This document shows positions 52,304 to 61,416 of a stretch of DNA of 64,000 nucleotides, one piece after another (position 1 is the stretch's first letter; each line of letters starts with the position of its first letter). A program made the position numbers and the translations under genes. The stretch spans positions 930,001 through 994,000 of the forward strand of contig NZ_JBHTAA010000001.1 of assembly GCF_042663225.1 (NCBI RefSeq). Direction: 5' to 3'. The DNA comes from Haloferax namakaokahaiae (GTDB lineage: Archaea > Halobacteriota > Halobacteria > Halobacteriales > Haloferacaceae). The notes beneath the pieces were generated by a model. The model saw only the letters and a list, made by a program, of their open reading frames with translations. It had not been told where the DNA came from and ran no database searches.

Positions 52304-52642
52304 ATGGTCAACGACGTTGCGAGCGACGTGGCCACCGACCGCTACGCTCCTGCAGACGCCGAAGTCCCCCACGACCACCTCAGAGTGTGGCTCGTCGAGC
52401 GAACGTACTCCGACGACGAACAGAACGTCATCATCCTCGTCTACGCGACGACCGACGGCGCGTACTATCACCGAAAAGAGCGGTCGCTGACGAGCTTTGA
52501 ATCAGACGTTCGAGACACCTACGCCGCCATCGACCTCCCTGCGACCGGGTTGGGCGAGGTACGCGACGCCGAGACACGTGAGTCCTACGCGGAGACGGCG
52601 CGGGAGATGGCGGCGACCCACGACCCGACCGACACCGTCTAA
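52304..52642 (+). CDS. Conserved haloarchaeal protein, 112 aa
   Basis: An acidic alpha-beta protein (HDHLRVWLVERTYSDDEQNVIILVYATTDGAYYHRKERSL...). The centre looks like a small sheet that might bind a ligand, but no family was recognised. Its stop codon overlaps that of the convergent histidine kinase (52639-52642), so the genes share their ends. Probably a stand-alone gene following the Lrp regulator. Confidence 0.75.
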   Translation: MVNDVASDVATDRYAPADAEVPHDHLRVWLVERTYSDDEQNVIILVYATTDGAYYHRKERSLTSFESDVRDTYAAIDLPATGLGEVRDAETRESYAETAREMAATHDPTDTV

Positions 52643-54396
52643 CTCGACGGCGACGCCAGCGGCAGTTCGACGATGACGACGCTTCCGGTCGGTTCGTTGT
52701 CTTCGATGTGGACCCTCCCGCCGAACGACTCGACGAGCAAGTTCACGAGATAGAGTCCGAGTCCGGTCCCGGTGCTGTCCAGCCCGTGTTCTCCCTTTCC
52801 GAAGACGACTTCTTTTCGACTGTCCGGGATTCCCGGACCGTTATCGGACACGAAGACACGAACGTGGTGGTCGTCCTCCGTCGCCGAGACGGTGACGACG
52901 GGGTCGTCCTCGGTGTGCTGGACGGCGTTGTTGAACAGGTTGCCGAACACCGAGGCGAGAAGCGGGTTCGCCCGGACCATCACGTCGGGGATGTCGCCGT
53001 CAACCTCGAACTCGGCGGTCGAAAACGCCTCTGTTCGAACCGCGAGTTCCCTGTCGATGGTCTCTTTGAGCGAGACGGGCCGGGTCTCGGTGACGCCGCC
53101 GCTCATCGTCTCGATGAGGTCGCGGGCGACTTGCGTGATTTCGATGGTGTGACGACCCGTCGAGAGAATCCGGTCGAGCACCTCGCGGCCGTCGTCGTCC
53201 ACGTGGTCTTCGAGATACTCGGCCCACCCGACGATGACTGCCATGTCGTTTCGAATGTCGTGGCGGATGATTCGGTTGAGCGCTTCGAGTTCCTCGTTCG
53301 CCCGCTCTAACTCCTTTTCGCGGCTTCGTCTGGCCGTGATGTCTTGGACCGTCCCGCGGATAGCGACGATTTCGCCGCGCTGAATCACCGGCTCGCCCCA
53401 CGTTCGAACCCACCGTTCATCCCCGGATGCGGTGACGATTCGGAACGTATCTTCCCAGAGAATCCCCTCGGTTCGACACCGTTCGACCAGCGACTTCATC
53501 GTCTCACGATGCTCGGGGATGTAGAACTCCAGTGCCTCTTGCAACGTCGGTTGGGAGTCTAACGGGAGGTCGTGGATGCGCTTGGTCTGGTCGGTCCATT
53601 CGAGCGTCTCCGTCTCGAGGTCGAGTTCCCAGCCGCCGACTTTCGAGATGCACTGCGTTCGCTCCAGTAGCTCGCGGTTTCGTTCGAGGTCACGTTTCCG
53701 TGTCCGTTCTTCGGTCACGTCTTCGATTGTCGAGATGAACCGTCGTTCCCCGGAAATCGTGGCGGTGGTTAGACTCACGTGGAGCCAGATGCCGTCCCCG
53801 TCTGGGTGTTCGTACGAACTCGTGAACTCGTATTTCTCGGAGCGCTCGCCGTCGAACAGGTCTCGAATCGCCGACGCAGACATGTCCGGCACGTCGGGGG
53901 CCGCACTCAGGTCCGTCGAGAAGGTCGTACAGAGCGTCTCCTCGTCGAGACCGAGCGTATCGACGTACTTGTCGTTGATATCGATGAGCGACAGCGTATC
54001 GGCGTCACGGACCGCCACGCCAACGTCTACGGCGTCGAACAGCGCACGGTGGTCAACCGAGCCGACGGTGTTCCGAGCGGCGTCGTAAACCACCTCGCCG
54101 ATGTGTTCGAGTTCTTCCTGTGAAGGGTCCGTCCGCATGAACGAGACGACCGGGGTGTCCTCGGTTCGGAGCGTCGAGACGAGTCGCTCTCCCGACTCAT
54201 CGACCATTCGCGTCGAGACGACCGTACAATCGACGCGAGCGGAGTCGAGGTAGTTCCGAACCGTCTCGGCGCTTCCGGCAGTCGAGACGTGCACGTCGAG
54301 CGATGACTCACCGACGACTTCGGGAAGGGAGATCGCTAACTTGTCGCGGACCGTCGGGACCGTATCGGCGACGACGATGTTCAATCTCCCAGTCAT
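52639..54396 (-). CDS. PAS-domain sensor histidine kinase with degenerate receiver
   Basis: A 585-aa kinase. Residues 1-110 are receiver-like, but the phosphorylatable Asp is replaced by Ser in DCTVVSTRM (S61), so it is a degenerate domain. Two PAS domains follow (about 115-230 and 250-360). H379 lies in the HDIRND H-box, then an ATPase domain with NLFNNAVQH (486-494), DNGPGIP (518-524) and GTGLGLYLV. No transmembrane helix is evident, so it is cytoplasmic and senses an internal signal. A cognate regulator is not adjacent. Typical of haloarchaeal signal networks. Confidence 0.92.
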   Translation of the reverse strand: MTGRLNIVVADTVPTVRDKLAISLPEVVGESSLDVHVSTAGSAETVRNYLDSARVDCTVVSTRMVDESGERLVSTLRTEDTPVVSFMRTDPSQEELEHIGEVVYDAARNTVGSVDHRALFDAVDVGVAVRDADTLSLIDINDKYVDTLGLDEETLCTTFSTDLSAAPDVPDMSASAIRDLFDGERSEKYEFTSSYEHPDGDGIWLHVSLTTATISGERRFISTIEDVTEERTRKRDLERNRELLERTQCISKVGGWELDLETETLEWTDQTKRIHDLPLDSQPTLQEALEFYIPEHRETMKSLVERCRTEGILWEDTFRIVTASGDERWVRTWGEPVIQRGEIVAIRGTVQDITARRSREKELERANEELEALNRIIRHDIRNDMAVIVGWAEYLEDHVDDDGREVLDRILSTGRHTIEITQVARDLIETMSGGVTETRPVSLKETIDRELAVRTEAFSTAEFEVDGDIPDVMVRANPLLASVFGNLFNNAVQHTEDDPVVTVSATEDDHHVRVFVSDNGPGIPDSRKEVVFGKGEHGLDSTGTGLGLYLVNLLVESFGGRVHIEDNEPTGSVVIVELPLASPSS

Positions 54397-54924
54397 AGTG
54401 TAGCGATGGGCCGGGCGGTGAATTGTAAATCGGAGACGACGGCCGGCTGACGTGCGTTCGTGGCGGGAAGTCGTCGTGAGACCGATGGGGATGCGAGCTT
54501 GTCACCGGTGAGCGGTCGCTCTCCCGAAGGCTGTACGCGAGGAGCACTCCTGCCCTGCGCCAACGCAGTAGCCGCAGCGAGTAAACGATACAAACTGTGT
54601 ACCCACTCGAAGGGCGACCCATTAACAGTTCGTCCTAAAATATCGATTCTGAGAACAAGACTCGAACGCACCGAATTCTGGTGTTTTGAGAGAACACAGC
54701 TGATAATTAGAGAACGACCGATGGACCGAACTCGGCTCCGACTTCCAATCAAAAAAGGACGACAGGACGTTCGGAATACGCTCGGGACGGTACCACCTCC
54801 ACCTCGCTTTCGATTCGAAACTTTCCCCGCATGCCAGCGCCAGTTTCGCAACCACAATCCCGGTAAACTGAGCGCGCGTATCTCTAGACGAGAATCGGCA
54901 CCCCGTCGATTCGGAGGTTCACTC
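54397..54924 (+). other. 528-bp gap without a clear gene
   Basis: No reading frame with a plausible protein was found. The stretch 54620-54760 is AT-rich and carries several TTAA- and TATA-like strings, serving as a promoter region. The Shine-Dalgarno of the SHOCT gene (GGAGGT, 54913-54918) lies at the right end. Whether a small RNA sits here is not decidable by eye. Confidence 0.4.
54913..54918 (+). promoter_or_regulatory. Shine-Dalgarno before SHOCT gene
   Basis: GGAGGT, a near-perfect complement to the 16S rRNA end, lies 6 bp before the ATG at 54925 and decides this start. Confidence 0.8.
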
Positions 54925-55305
54925 ATGACGACGACACAGACCAACTCGACACGACTCGTTAGTATCGTCCTCCTCGCGTTGGCGGCGCTCTTCGTCCTTC
55001 CCATGCTCATCGGGATATTCGGCTTCGGCGGCGGGCCGATGGGATGGGGTGGCGCGTGGATGCACGATACGTGGATGCACGGCGGGACGCAAACGGGCGT
55101 CCCGTGGTGGATGTGGGGGATGGGCATTCTCGGTCAGCTGCTCGTCCTCGCCGTCATCGTCGGCGGCGGACTCCTCGCGTTCCGCGCGCTCGGTGGCGAT
55201 GACGAGGGCGACGACGCACTCGACGAGCTGCGCCGGGCCTACGCCCGCGGCGACATCGACGACGACGAGTTCGAGCGCCGACGCGCCCGTCTCGAAGAGA
55301 CCTGA
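54925..55305 (+). CDS. Membrane protein with SHOCT domain
   Basis: A 126-aa protein. Helix 1 (about 12-32) is followed by a Trp/Met/Gly-rich loop (GWGGAWMHDTWMHGG, PWWMWGMG), helix 2 (about 66-88) and a C-terminal SHOCT segment (ALDELRRAYARGDIDDDEFERRRARLEE). The Met/His-rich loop could bind copper, as in similar bacterial SHOCT proteins of copper operons, but this is a guess. It converges on the beta-CASP nuclease with no intergenic bases. The start is fixed by the Shine-Dalgarno. Confidence 0.85.
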   Translation: MTTTQTNSTRLVSIVLLALAALFVLPMLIGIFGFGGGPMGWGGAWMHDTWMHGGTQTGVPWWMWGMGILGQLLVLAVIVGGGLLAFRALGGDDEGDDALDELRRAYARGDIDDDEFERRRARLEET

Positions 55306-56538
55306 TTAAACTTCGACGACTTCGCCCACGGCGGGTGCCGTGGCGTCGTACCCTTCCGCTCGGAGTTCTTCGGCGAAGGCCGCACAGCGGTCGCCGTGGT
55401 TGATAAAGAGCCTCGAACCGCGGTAGTCGTCGAGGAAAGAGAGCAGGCCGTGTCGGTCGGCGTGGGCCGAGAAGTCGTACATCTCCGCGCGGGCGGCGAC
55501 GGGGACGACGCCGCCGTTGAGTTCGCACCGCCCGCGTTCGACGAGTTCGCGGCCGGGCGTGCCCTCGACTTGATAGCCGGTGAGACAGACTTTGTTCGTC
55601 GGGTCCTGGCGAATTTCGGGGATGTACGTCATCGCCGGGCCGCCCGAGAGCATCCCGCTCGTGGTGACGATAACCGTGTTCTGGCGGGCGATACGTCGCC
55701 GCTGACCGTCGCGGCCGGAGACGATTCGAGCGTTCGACTTGGCGCGCTTGAGCGCGTCCGGGTCGCGGACGTACTCGGGGTGATTTCTGAGCATTTCGAG
55801 GACGTACGTGCCCATTCCGTCCACGTAGCAGTCGATGTCGTGAGCGTCGAGGACCATCAGTAGTTCCTGCGTGCGACCGATGGCGAACGCCGGCACGACG
55901 ACGGTGCCGCCCTCCCAGACCGTCGTCCGCACCGACTCGACGAAGCGTTCTTCGACCGAATCTCGGTCCTCGTGTTCCACGTCGGAGTAGGTGGACTCGC
56001 AGATGACCACGTCCGCCTCGGGGCGGTCGGTGGTTCCCGAGACCAGACGTTGATTGTCGGTGTGGAAGTCGGCGGTGTAGAGCAAGCGCGTCTCGCCGTC
56101 GTCGATGAGGACGTGGGCACTGCCGGGGATGTGACCGGCGTTGTAGAAGGTCACCTCGTGGCCGGCCGCTTCGAACGTCTCGCCGTAGCCGTGCGGGGCG
56201 GACTGCTGTGTCATCCGGCGGATGTGCGTCTCCGTGAAGGGACAGTCGTAGGTTCCACCCTGAAGCTTGAGCGTGTCGCGCGCGAGCGTGAGCGCGAGTT
56301 CGTACGTCGGTGGCGTCCAGTGAATCTCCGGCCAGTGGTCGCCGGAGAGGAGCGAGGGGACCGTCCCGACGTGGTCGAGGTGGCCGTGAGAGACGACGAC
56401 GGCCTCGGGGGAGACCGACCCGACGGGGAACTGTGGCGGATTGCCCGTCAGCATGCCGTAGTCGAGCAGGAGCGAGTCGTTGACGAGAATCGCGCTCCGG
56501 CCGACTTCCCCGGCCCCGCCGAGGAACTGAAGTTGCAT
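55306..56538 (-). CDS. Metallo-beta-lactamase/beta-CASP ribonuclease
   Basis: A 410-aa member of the beta-CASP nucleases. The MBL zinc ligands are SHGHLDHVG (motif 2; HxHxDH), AGHIPGSAHV (motif 3) and YTADFHTD (motif 4). The beta-CASP motifs A-C include the VVICESTYSD, AFAIGRTQELL and DFSAHADRHGL regions. Family members cut or degrade RNA (archaeal CPSF2-like or RNase J-like). No KH domains are attached, so it is the short, aCPSF2-type form. The cellular RNA substrate is unknown. Confidence 0.93.
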   Translation of the reverse strand: MQLQFLGGAGEVGRSAILVNDSLLLDYGMLTGNPPQFPVGSVSPEAVVVSHGHLDHVGTVPSLLSGDHWPEIHWTPPTYELALTLARDTLKLQGGTYDCPFTETHIRRMTQQSAPHGYGETFEAAGHEVTFYNAGHIPGSAHVLIDDGETRLLYTADFHTDNQRLVSGTTDRPEADVVICESTYSDVEHEDRDSVEERFVESVRTTVWEGGTVVVPAFAIGRTQELLMVLDAHDIDCYVDGMGTYVLEMLRNHPEYVRDPDALKRAKSNARIVSGRDGQRRRIARQNTVIVTTSGMLSGGPAMTYIPEIRQDPTNKVCLTGYQVEGTPGRELVERGRCELNGGVVPVAARAEMYDFSAHADRHGLLSFLDDYRGSRLFINHGDRCAAFAEELRAEGYDATAPAVGEVVEV

Positions 56539-56626
56539 TGGGGAGTCCTACCGACTCTGGCGGCTTTTGTCCGTCGGTCGGCACGTGCGGAGGTGGCCTT
56601 TTTGCGATACGACTCGACGGAGAGCT

Positions 56627-56920
56627 ATGAGCGACGACGTGGCACGACTGCTGACCGCGCTCCACGACCATCTCGCCCAGACGGCGACCCGTCCCGTTCG
56701 GGAAGACGCGAGTCGATGGCTCGGCGAAGCTCAAGCCGTCGCCGGCGACCTCGCGGTCGGCGAGACGCCGGCTGATGCCGTGCTTCGGACGCGACTCGGC
56801 CACGTCGAACACCTCCTGTCGAACGTCGGTGAGACGGAAGATTCGGTCGCGGATAACCACGTCGCGGCCGCGAACGCGGCGCTCGCGGAGATTTTGAAGA
56901 CGCTCGACGAACGCGAATGA
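56627..56920 (+). CDS. Small conserved protein, 97 aa
   Basis: A helix-rich acidic protein (HDHLAQTATRPVREDASRWLGEAQAVAGDL). It is transcribed divergently from the beta-CASP gene and converges on the geranylgeranyl reductase. No function is known; I recall the family as DUF8152 but am not certain. ATG at 56627 is preferred to a GTG-like start 20 codons upstream. Confidence 0.7.
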   Translation: MSDDVARLLTALHDHLAQTATRPVREDASRWLGEAQAVAGDLAVGETPADAVLRTRLGHVEHLLSNVGETEDSVADNHVAAANAALAEILKTLDERE

Positions 56921-56938
56921 GAGAAGAGACGGACGGCG

Positions 56939-58171
56939 TTAGTTACTGAACCAGTCTTTCGCCGTCGAAGCGAGAATCGAGAGGTCTTCGAACTTGAGGA
57001 GACGGAGCATGCCGAGCAGCGAGCCTTGATTCGCGGATTCGAGTTGGTCTTCAGAGTAGTTGTGAAGGCTGGAGATGAGCGAGTCGTAGCGTTCGTTGGA
57101 AGTGCGGTAGAGCATCTCGGTCATGAACAGACGCTTTTTCACCTTCGGTGCGACTCGGTCGTGCCAGAGTTGGTCGTAAATCTTGAGTTGCGATGCGGAC
57201 GTGTCGCGCTCGCTGTGGGTGAGCACGCGGTCCGCGGTGGCCGCGGCCATCCGACCCGAGCGCATACACTTGTCGATGCCCTCGCCCCACAGCGGGTCCA
57301 CGGTCGGCACGGTGTCGCCGATAGCCATGAAGTTGTCCGTGCTCATGCGAGTGGGGAGTTGGATGTGCGCGGAGCCGCGGTGTTGCTTGCCCGCGATGCG
57401 TTCGGCGTTCTCGAAGCGCGGGTCGGTATCGACCCAGTACTGGAGGTAGTCGTCGATGGTGAATCCGGTTCGGGCGTTGTCGCGGTGGCCCTGATTCTGG
57501 ATGTAACAGACGCCCACCTTGGCCGTGTCGCCGCCGGTGTGGAAAATCCACGAGTAGCCGCCGGGTGCGAGGTCGTGGTCGAGACGAAGCATCATCGTGT
57601 CCGTCAGGTCGGCGTAGCCGTCGGCGTCGATGTCCATGCCTTCGAACTCGTACTCGATGCCGATGGCTTGGCGCTCGCGCTGGAGGTTACAGACGCCGAG
57701 TTTCTTGGCGAGTGGGGCGCTCGGGCCGGTCGCGTCGATGACGATGTCGCCGTAGACTTCCTCGTCGCCGTTGTAGCGGACGCCGACGATTTCGCCGCCC
57801 TCCATGATTGGCTTCGAGACGCGCGCGTCGAAGTAGTACTCCGCGCCGTCGGCCTCGGACTCCTCGACCAGCCAGTTCTTGAAGTCGGCGAATTCGAGGA
57901 CGGCACCGGGTTGATGGCGTTTGAAGTGGTGGTTCGGCGATTCGAGCACCACGTCGTCGGTGAAGTTCATCACGACCTCGTCGGGAATGTTGAACGAGGC
58001 CATCGTCGAGGGGAACGTCCCGGCCGTCGATTTGTTACTCCGCGAGGGGAACTCGTCCCGAGATTCGGTCTCGAGGACGCACACGTCGTAGCCGCGTGAT
58101 GCGAGGTCTCGCGCCGCTTGTCCACCCGCGGGGCCTGCACCAGCAATAATCACATCGTATCGGTCTGTCAT
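56939..58171 (-). CDS. Geranylgeranyl reductase family flavoprotein
   Basis: A 410-aa FAD enzyme that saturates isoprenoid double bonds. The Rossmann GAGPAGGQAARDLASRGYDV is at the N-terminus, and the C-terminal FAD motif AIGDTVPTVDPLWGEGI is at about 287-303. The family makes the saturated chains of archaeal lipids, or of dolichol phosphate or menaquinone; a Haloferax member acts on the omega isoprene of dolichol phosphate. The tail (about 340-410) is helical. Which product this one makes is not readable. The start ATG at 58171 begins the dinucleotide fold. Confidence 0.93.
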   Translation of the reverse strand: MTDRYDVIIAGAGPAGGQAARDLASRGYDVCVLETESRDEFPSRSNKSTAGTFPSTMASFNIPDEVVMNFTDDVVLESPNHHFKRHQPGAVLEFADFKNWLVEESEADGAEYYFDARVSKPIMEGGEIVGVRYNGDEEVYGDIVIDATGPSAPLAKKLGVCNLQRERQAIGIEYEFEGMDIDADGYADLTDTMMLRLDHDLAPGGYSWIFHTGGDTAKVGVCYIQNQGHRDNARTGFTIDDYLQYWVDTDPRFENAERIAGKQHRGSAHIQLPTRMSTDNFMAIGDTVPTVDPLWGEGIDKCMRSGRMAAATADRVLTHSERDTSASQLKIYDQLWHDRVAPKVKKRLFMTEMLYRTSNERYDSLISSLHNYSEDQLESANQGSLLGMLRLLKFEDLSILASTAKDWFSN

Positions 58172-58349
58172 AGTAGAGTAAGCATCACTAGGAGGTTTGG
58201 TCGTACGCGTTACTCGTAATATTCTAGAACAAGTGTGTAATCTGCTTTGGTTTTACGCAGCGACGGATTGTGAGGTGTTTTCCGGAGCGTAGTACGGCTG
58301 AGATGGTCCTAAAACGCGAAAGACGAGTGAGAAAACCTGAACGTCCGAC

Positions 58350-58661
58350 CTACGCCTTGGGGAAGCGTCTGACGCGGAACTCCTCGTAGCCACCGTAGGC
58401 GACTTCGAGCGCGCCGAGCCACCAGTTCCAGCGCGTCGCGGGCGTTCCGCGAGGGGCGTCTTCGAGATTGGAGACGATTTCTTCGACCGTGAGCGGGATG
58501 CCGCGGTCACGTATCGCCTGTCCCGAATCGGCCAAATCACGGGCCTGCCGGGCGACGATTCGCCGTTCGTCGTCGGTGCCGCCGAAGACGGCGAGTGCCT
58601 CGCGGAGCGCACGCTCGTCGAACTGGTCGTCGAAGTCGTCGTGCGCGTCTGTAAACGTCAC
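58350..58661 (-). CDS. Conserved haloarchaeal protein, 103 aa (GTG start)
   Basis: An acidic alpha-helical protein with Trp-rich end (TRWNWWLGALEVAYGGYEEF). The GTG at 58661 is preceded by a GGAGG ribosome site (58665-58669), so I prefer it to the longer frame. No domain recognised; a stand-alone gene upstream of the reductase. Confidence 0.7.
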   Translation of the reverse strand: MTFTDAHDDFDDQFDERALREALAVFGGTDDERRIVARQARDLADSGQAIRDRGIPLTVEEIVSNLEDAPRGTPATRWNWWLGALEVAYGGYEEFRVRRFPKA

Positions 58662-58769
58662 ATCCTCCCTATGGGTGCGAGGTAGAAGAACTCGGTGGCA
58701 GGGGGCACGAATGGCCGCAAAAGCCACCGCGAGGTCCAACCCGCCAGCCCGAGGTCCAACTCGCCAGCC

Positions 58770-59645
58770 TCAGCGTTGCGAGCGAACCGCGAGGAGGACG
58801 AACAGCGCGCCGAACGTACCCAAGAACAACGAGAAGTACGTCGCAAACCCGCGACTCGCGCGAGGAAGGTCGCCGAACTGGAGGAGAACCCACGGAGCGA
58901 CCGCAAGCGAGAGAAACCCGACACCGAACACCGCGAGCACCGCTGCGGCCGTTTTCGAGACACCGGTCTCCGTGTCCGATTCGTCGGCTATCGACGCGAG
59001 CGCAACGCTCACCTCGTCGGCCCTGTCGGCTGGGACGGACATGACCGACGGGCCAGACAATCCCTTCGTACCGACGTAGCGGAGTCGGAAGACCACGGTG
59101 TCGGCGACGGGGTAGGTCGAGAACGAACGTAGTCCGTCGAGGCTGTACTCGAAGGAGGACTGTTCGTTCTTCGGAATCGTGAACGTCTTTGCTTCCACGT
59201 CGAGGGTGCCGGTCCCGTGTCGAAGCCAGCGGACGACCAGGAGAGCGAGTCCCAGCACTGGAACGGCGTAGAAAAGCGAGGGGTAGCGAACGAAAGCGAC
59301 GATAGCGACGGCACCGACGACGCAGGCGGCGATGGACGGACCGAGCCGAAACGCCGTGATATTGGGGAAAATCTTGGACAGTTCGCCGCGCGAGACGGCC
59401 GCCGCGACGACGACGTAAGAGACAGGTCCGCCGAAGAGGAGCGAAGCGGCGAGAACCATCAGCACCCCGTACTCACCCTCTCGGAGTAGACCGGGTGTAA
59501 TCAAGACTATCAGTAGCAACGCGAGCAGGGCCATCCCGCCGAGGAGCGCGAGGATACCGTAGCGGAGGATGGTGCCGTCCCAATCCGACGCGTCGCTCGA
59601 CCACGAAATGACACTCGCCGGTGGGAGCGTGTCAGCGGAGGGCAC
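58770..59645 (-). CDS. Membrane protein of unknown family, 291 aa
   Basis: Five or six hydrophobic helices: two pairs in the N-terminal half (about 28-48, 61-81, 105-124 and 126-143) and a pair near the C-terminus (about 236-254 and 264-285). Between them a soluble beta-rich part (GTLDVEAKTFTIPKNEQSSFEYSLDGLRSF) resembles a PH-like domain. Nothing specific can be assigned. It converges with no neighbour; the lipoprotein gene lies upstream. Confidence 0.75.
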   Translation of the reverse strand: MPSADTLPPASVISWSSDASDWDGTILRYGILALLGGMALLALLLIVLITPGLLREGEYGVLMVLAASLLFGGPVSYVVVAAAVSRGELSKIFPNITAFRLGPSIAACVVGAVAIVAFVRYPSLFYAVPVLGLALLVVRWLRHGTGTLDVEAKTFTIPKNEQSSFEYSLDGLRSFSTYPVADTVVFRLRYVGTKGLSGPSVMSVPADRADEVSVALASIADESDTETGVSKTAAAVLAVFGVGFLSLAVAPWVLLQFGDLPRASRGFATYFSLFLGTFGALFVLLAVRSQR

Positions 59646-59696
59646 GTACCGGGGGTTGCCCGCGATGCTATTTCAAATTATGTCACTCCGGCGTCG

Positions 59697-60752
59697 TTAG
59701 GTCCACCACTCGCTCCGGCGCTCTTCGTACGTCGCAGACTGGAACGGTTCGGGCTTCTCGGCGTCGTCTTCGGCACCGAAGTAGTGGGCGAGCCAGTAGC
59801 CGACGTGCCACCCGACCGCGTCGGTTTCGAGGTCCACGAGGACGATTCGGAGACCGTCGTACGTTTCGAGCGCGCCGTCGCCGTCGGGGTCGTAGCCGCC
59901 GATACTCGCGCACGACCCGGCATCAGACCCACACGGGGAGGAGTTGGTAAAGGAAATCACGATGTCGGCGTCGGCAGGGTCGGAGACGAACGTGAACGTG
60001 AGGTTGTCGGGCATGCCCGCCGCGCCGTCCTCGTAGTAGTCGAGCGTCTGTTCGACCTGGTCACGGCTCCCAGCAGGGTCGCGCGCGTTCGCGTCGTCAA
60101 CGTAGATGGAGAAGTCGGTGTGCAGCCACGGGAACTCGCGCTCGGTGGCGTTCGTCTGCGGAAGGGTGTAGAGTCTGCTCGTCGCCGCCATGAGCGACTG
60201 CGGGTCGTCGTCGTGGGATAACCCGAGGGTGTGTCCGAGTTCGTGGGCGACGATTTCGGTCGTCGAATCGTCGTTGAATCCGGTCTTGACGTACACCACG
60301 ACAGGCGACTCTATCTGCGACTCGTCGGTGATGTAGGGCGCGCACCCGGCGGCATTGCCGTGGCCGCTACACTCCGGAACGTGGGACCTGAATTCGACGA
60401 CGAGGTCCGGGTCGGTCGCATCCGGTTGCACGTCGTAGTCGATGTCGTAGCCGAGGTATCGGGTGTCTTCGTCTTCCCAGTAGGCCGTCGCGCTCTCGAC
60501 GAACGTCGTGTAGTTCCTCCCGTCGTCCGGAGCGGTTATTCCGACGACGACCGGGTCACTCCCCCACGGACCCGTCGTGCGTTGGGACATCGCGGCTTCG
60601 GTTTTGGTCGCATCGTCCGTCGCCACGGCCGCAGTATCGGGTGAGGTGGTGTCCGACGCCGTGGTGGTCGAGTAGTCCGGGGCGACCGCAGACGGTGCGG
60701 TACACCCTGAGAGAAGAACCAGCGCGACGACACACCAGACGAGGAGACGCAT
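59697..60752 (-). CDS. Matrixin-like zinc metalloprotease lipoprotein
   Basis: A 351-aa secreted protein. The start MRLLVWCVVALVLLSGC is a signal peptide with lipobox LSGC, so it is anchored by a lipid at Cys17. After a Thr/Asp-rich linker the metzincin motif HELGHTLGLSH appears (three zinc His, catalytic Glu), followed further on by the second half with repeated YVDDANARD-type sequences. This resembles bacterial matrixin-like proteases. It probably degrades protein at the cell surface. The ATG at 60752 is chosen for the signal peptide. Confidence 0.92.
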   Translation of the reverse strand: MRLLVWCVVALVLLSGCTAPSAVAPDYSTTTASDTTSPDTAAVATDDATKTEAAMSQRTTGPWGSDPVVVGITAPDDGRNYTTFVESATAYWEDEDTRYLGYDIDYDVQPDATDPDLVVEFRSHVPECSGHGNAAGCAPYITDESQIESPVVVYVKTGFNDDSTTEIVAHELGHTLGLSHDDDPQSLMAATSRLYTLPQTNATEREFPWLHTDFSIYVDDANARDPAGSRDQVEQTLDYYEDGAAGMPDNLTFTFVSDPADADIVISFTNSSPCGSDAGSCASIGGYDPDGDGALETYDGLRIVLVDLETDAVGWHVGYWLAHYFGAEDDAEKPEPFQSATYEERRSEWWT

Positions 60753-60845
60753 ACCTACTGAGGGTGATGGACCAGCATGAGGGTTTCTCAAATCGGTTAG
60801 TCACCGAGAAACTCACGACGCTCGGCGCTGTCGCTCGCGTGGTAA

Positions 60846-61268
60846 AAGCGGCTGAGAGGAGTAAGCCCCCTTCTGTTCGTCCCAGCATTCGGCTCAGCGT
60901 CCGCGTCCTCCTCGAACGAGACGTTCGAGGGCACGTCGGGCGAACCCGAGCGTGCTGTCCAGATTACCTTCGCGGCGCGGACTTGCACCGGTGAGGATTC
61001 GCCGTTCCATCCATTCTCGACCTTCTGCCCTCGGTGGGTTATCTTCCTCCCCTCTCGGGTCGGTTCGCGCACTCACGGGGGTTCCCGTTCGCGCCGGCAA
61101 CGACCGGTGGTCGTCGCACGCACGTCATCGGTCGGGTCGAGGGGTCTCGTTTCTGTTCCAGAGCCAGCCGTCTCCGACTCCGGGCTTGCGCCCGGTCACC
61201 TATCCGGACGGTGGGGGGACTTTCCTCATGCCCGTCGCGGGCACGGGAGCCGGGCTCTCTCTGCCGAC
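60846..61268 (-). ncRNA. rnpB: RNase P RNA
   Basis: The catalytic RNA that trims tRNA 5' leaders. On the minus strand the 5' conserved region GAGGAAAGTCC (around 61218-61228) and the 3' conserved ACAGAAGGGGGCTTA (around 60861-60876) are both present in the correct order. A P1 stem can form between about 61250-61266 and 60848-60859, one mismatch. Length about 423 nt matches the archaeal type A RNA. Ends are approximate by a few bases. Confidence 0.95.
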
Positions 61269-61289
61269 GTAAGGTAGTCTCGTCTCGTG

Positions 61290-61296
61290 GATAAGG
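61290..61296 (-). promoter_or_regulatory. TATA-like box for rnpB
   Basis: CTTATCC on the minus strand is centred about 25 bp before the inferred 5' end of RNase P RNA. The next gene upstream on the other strand starts at 61417. Confidence 0.45.
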
Positions 61297-61416
61297 GGTT
61301 CGATTACGCCGGTTCTAATCCGGTTTATGCGCGTGTTAATGCTGACACAGTTACACATAACATCCAATTAACACGAAGGGGAAGCGTTGAAGTCGCTTGG
61401 GGCCTTCATGTGGTAT

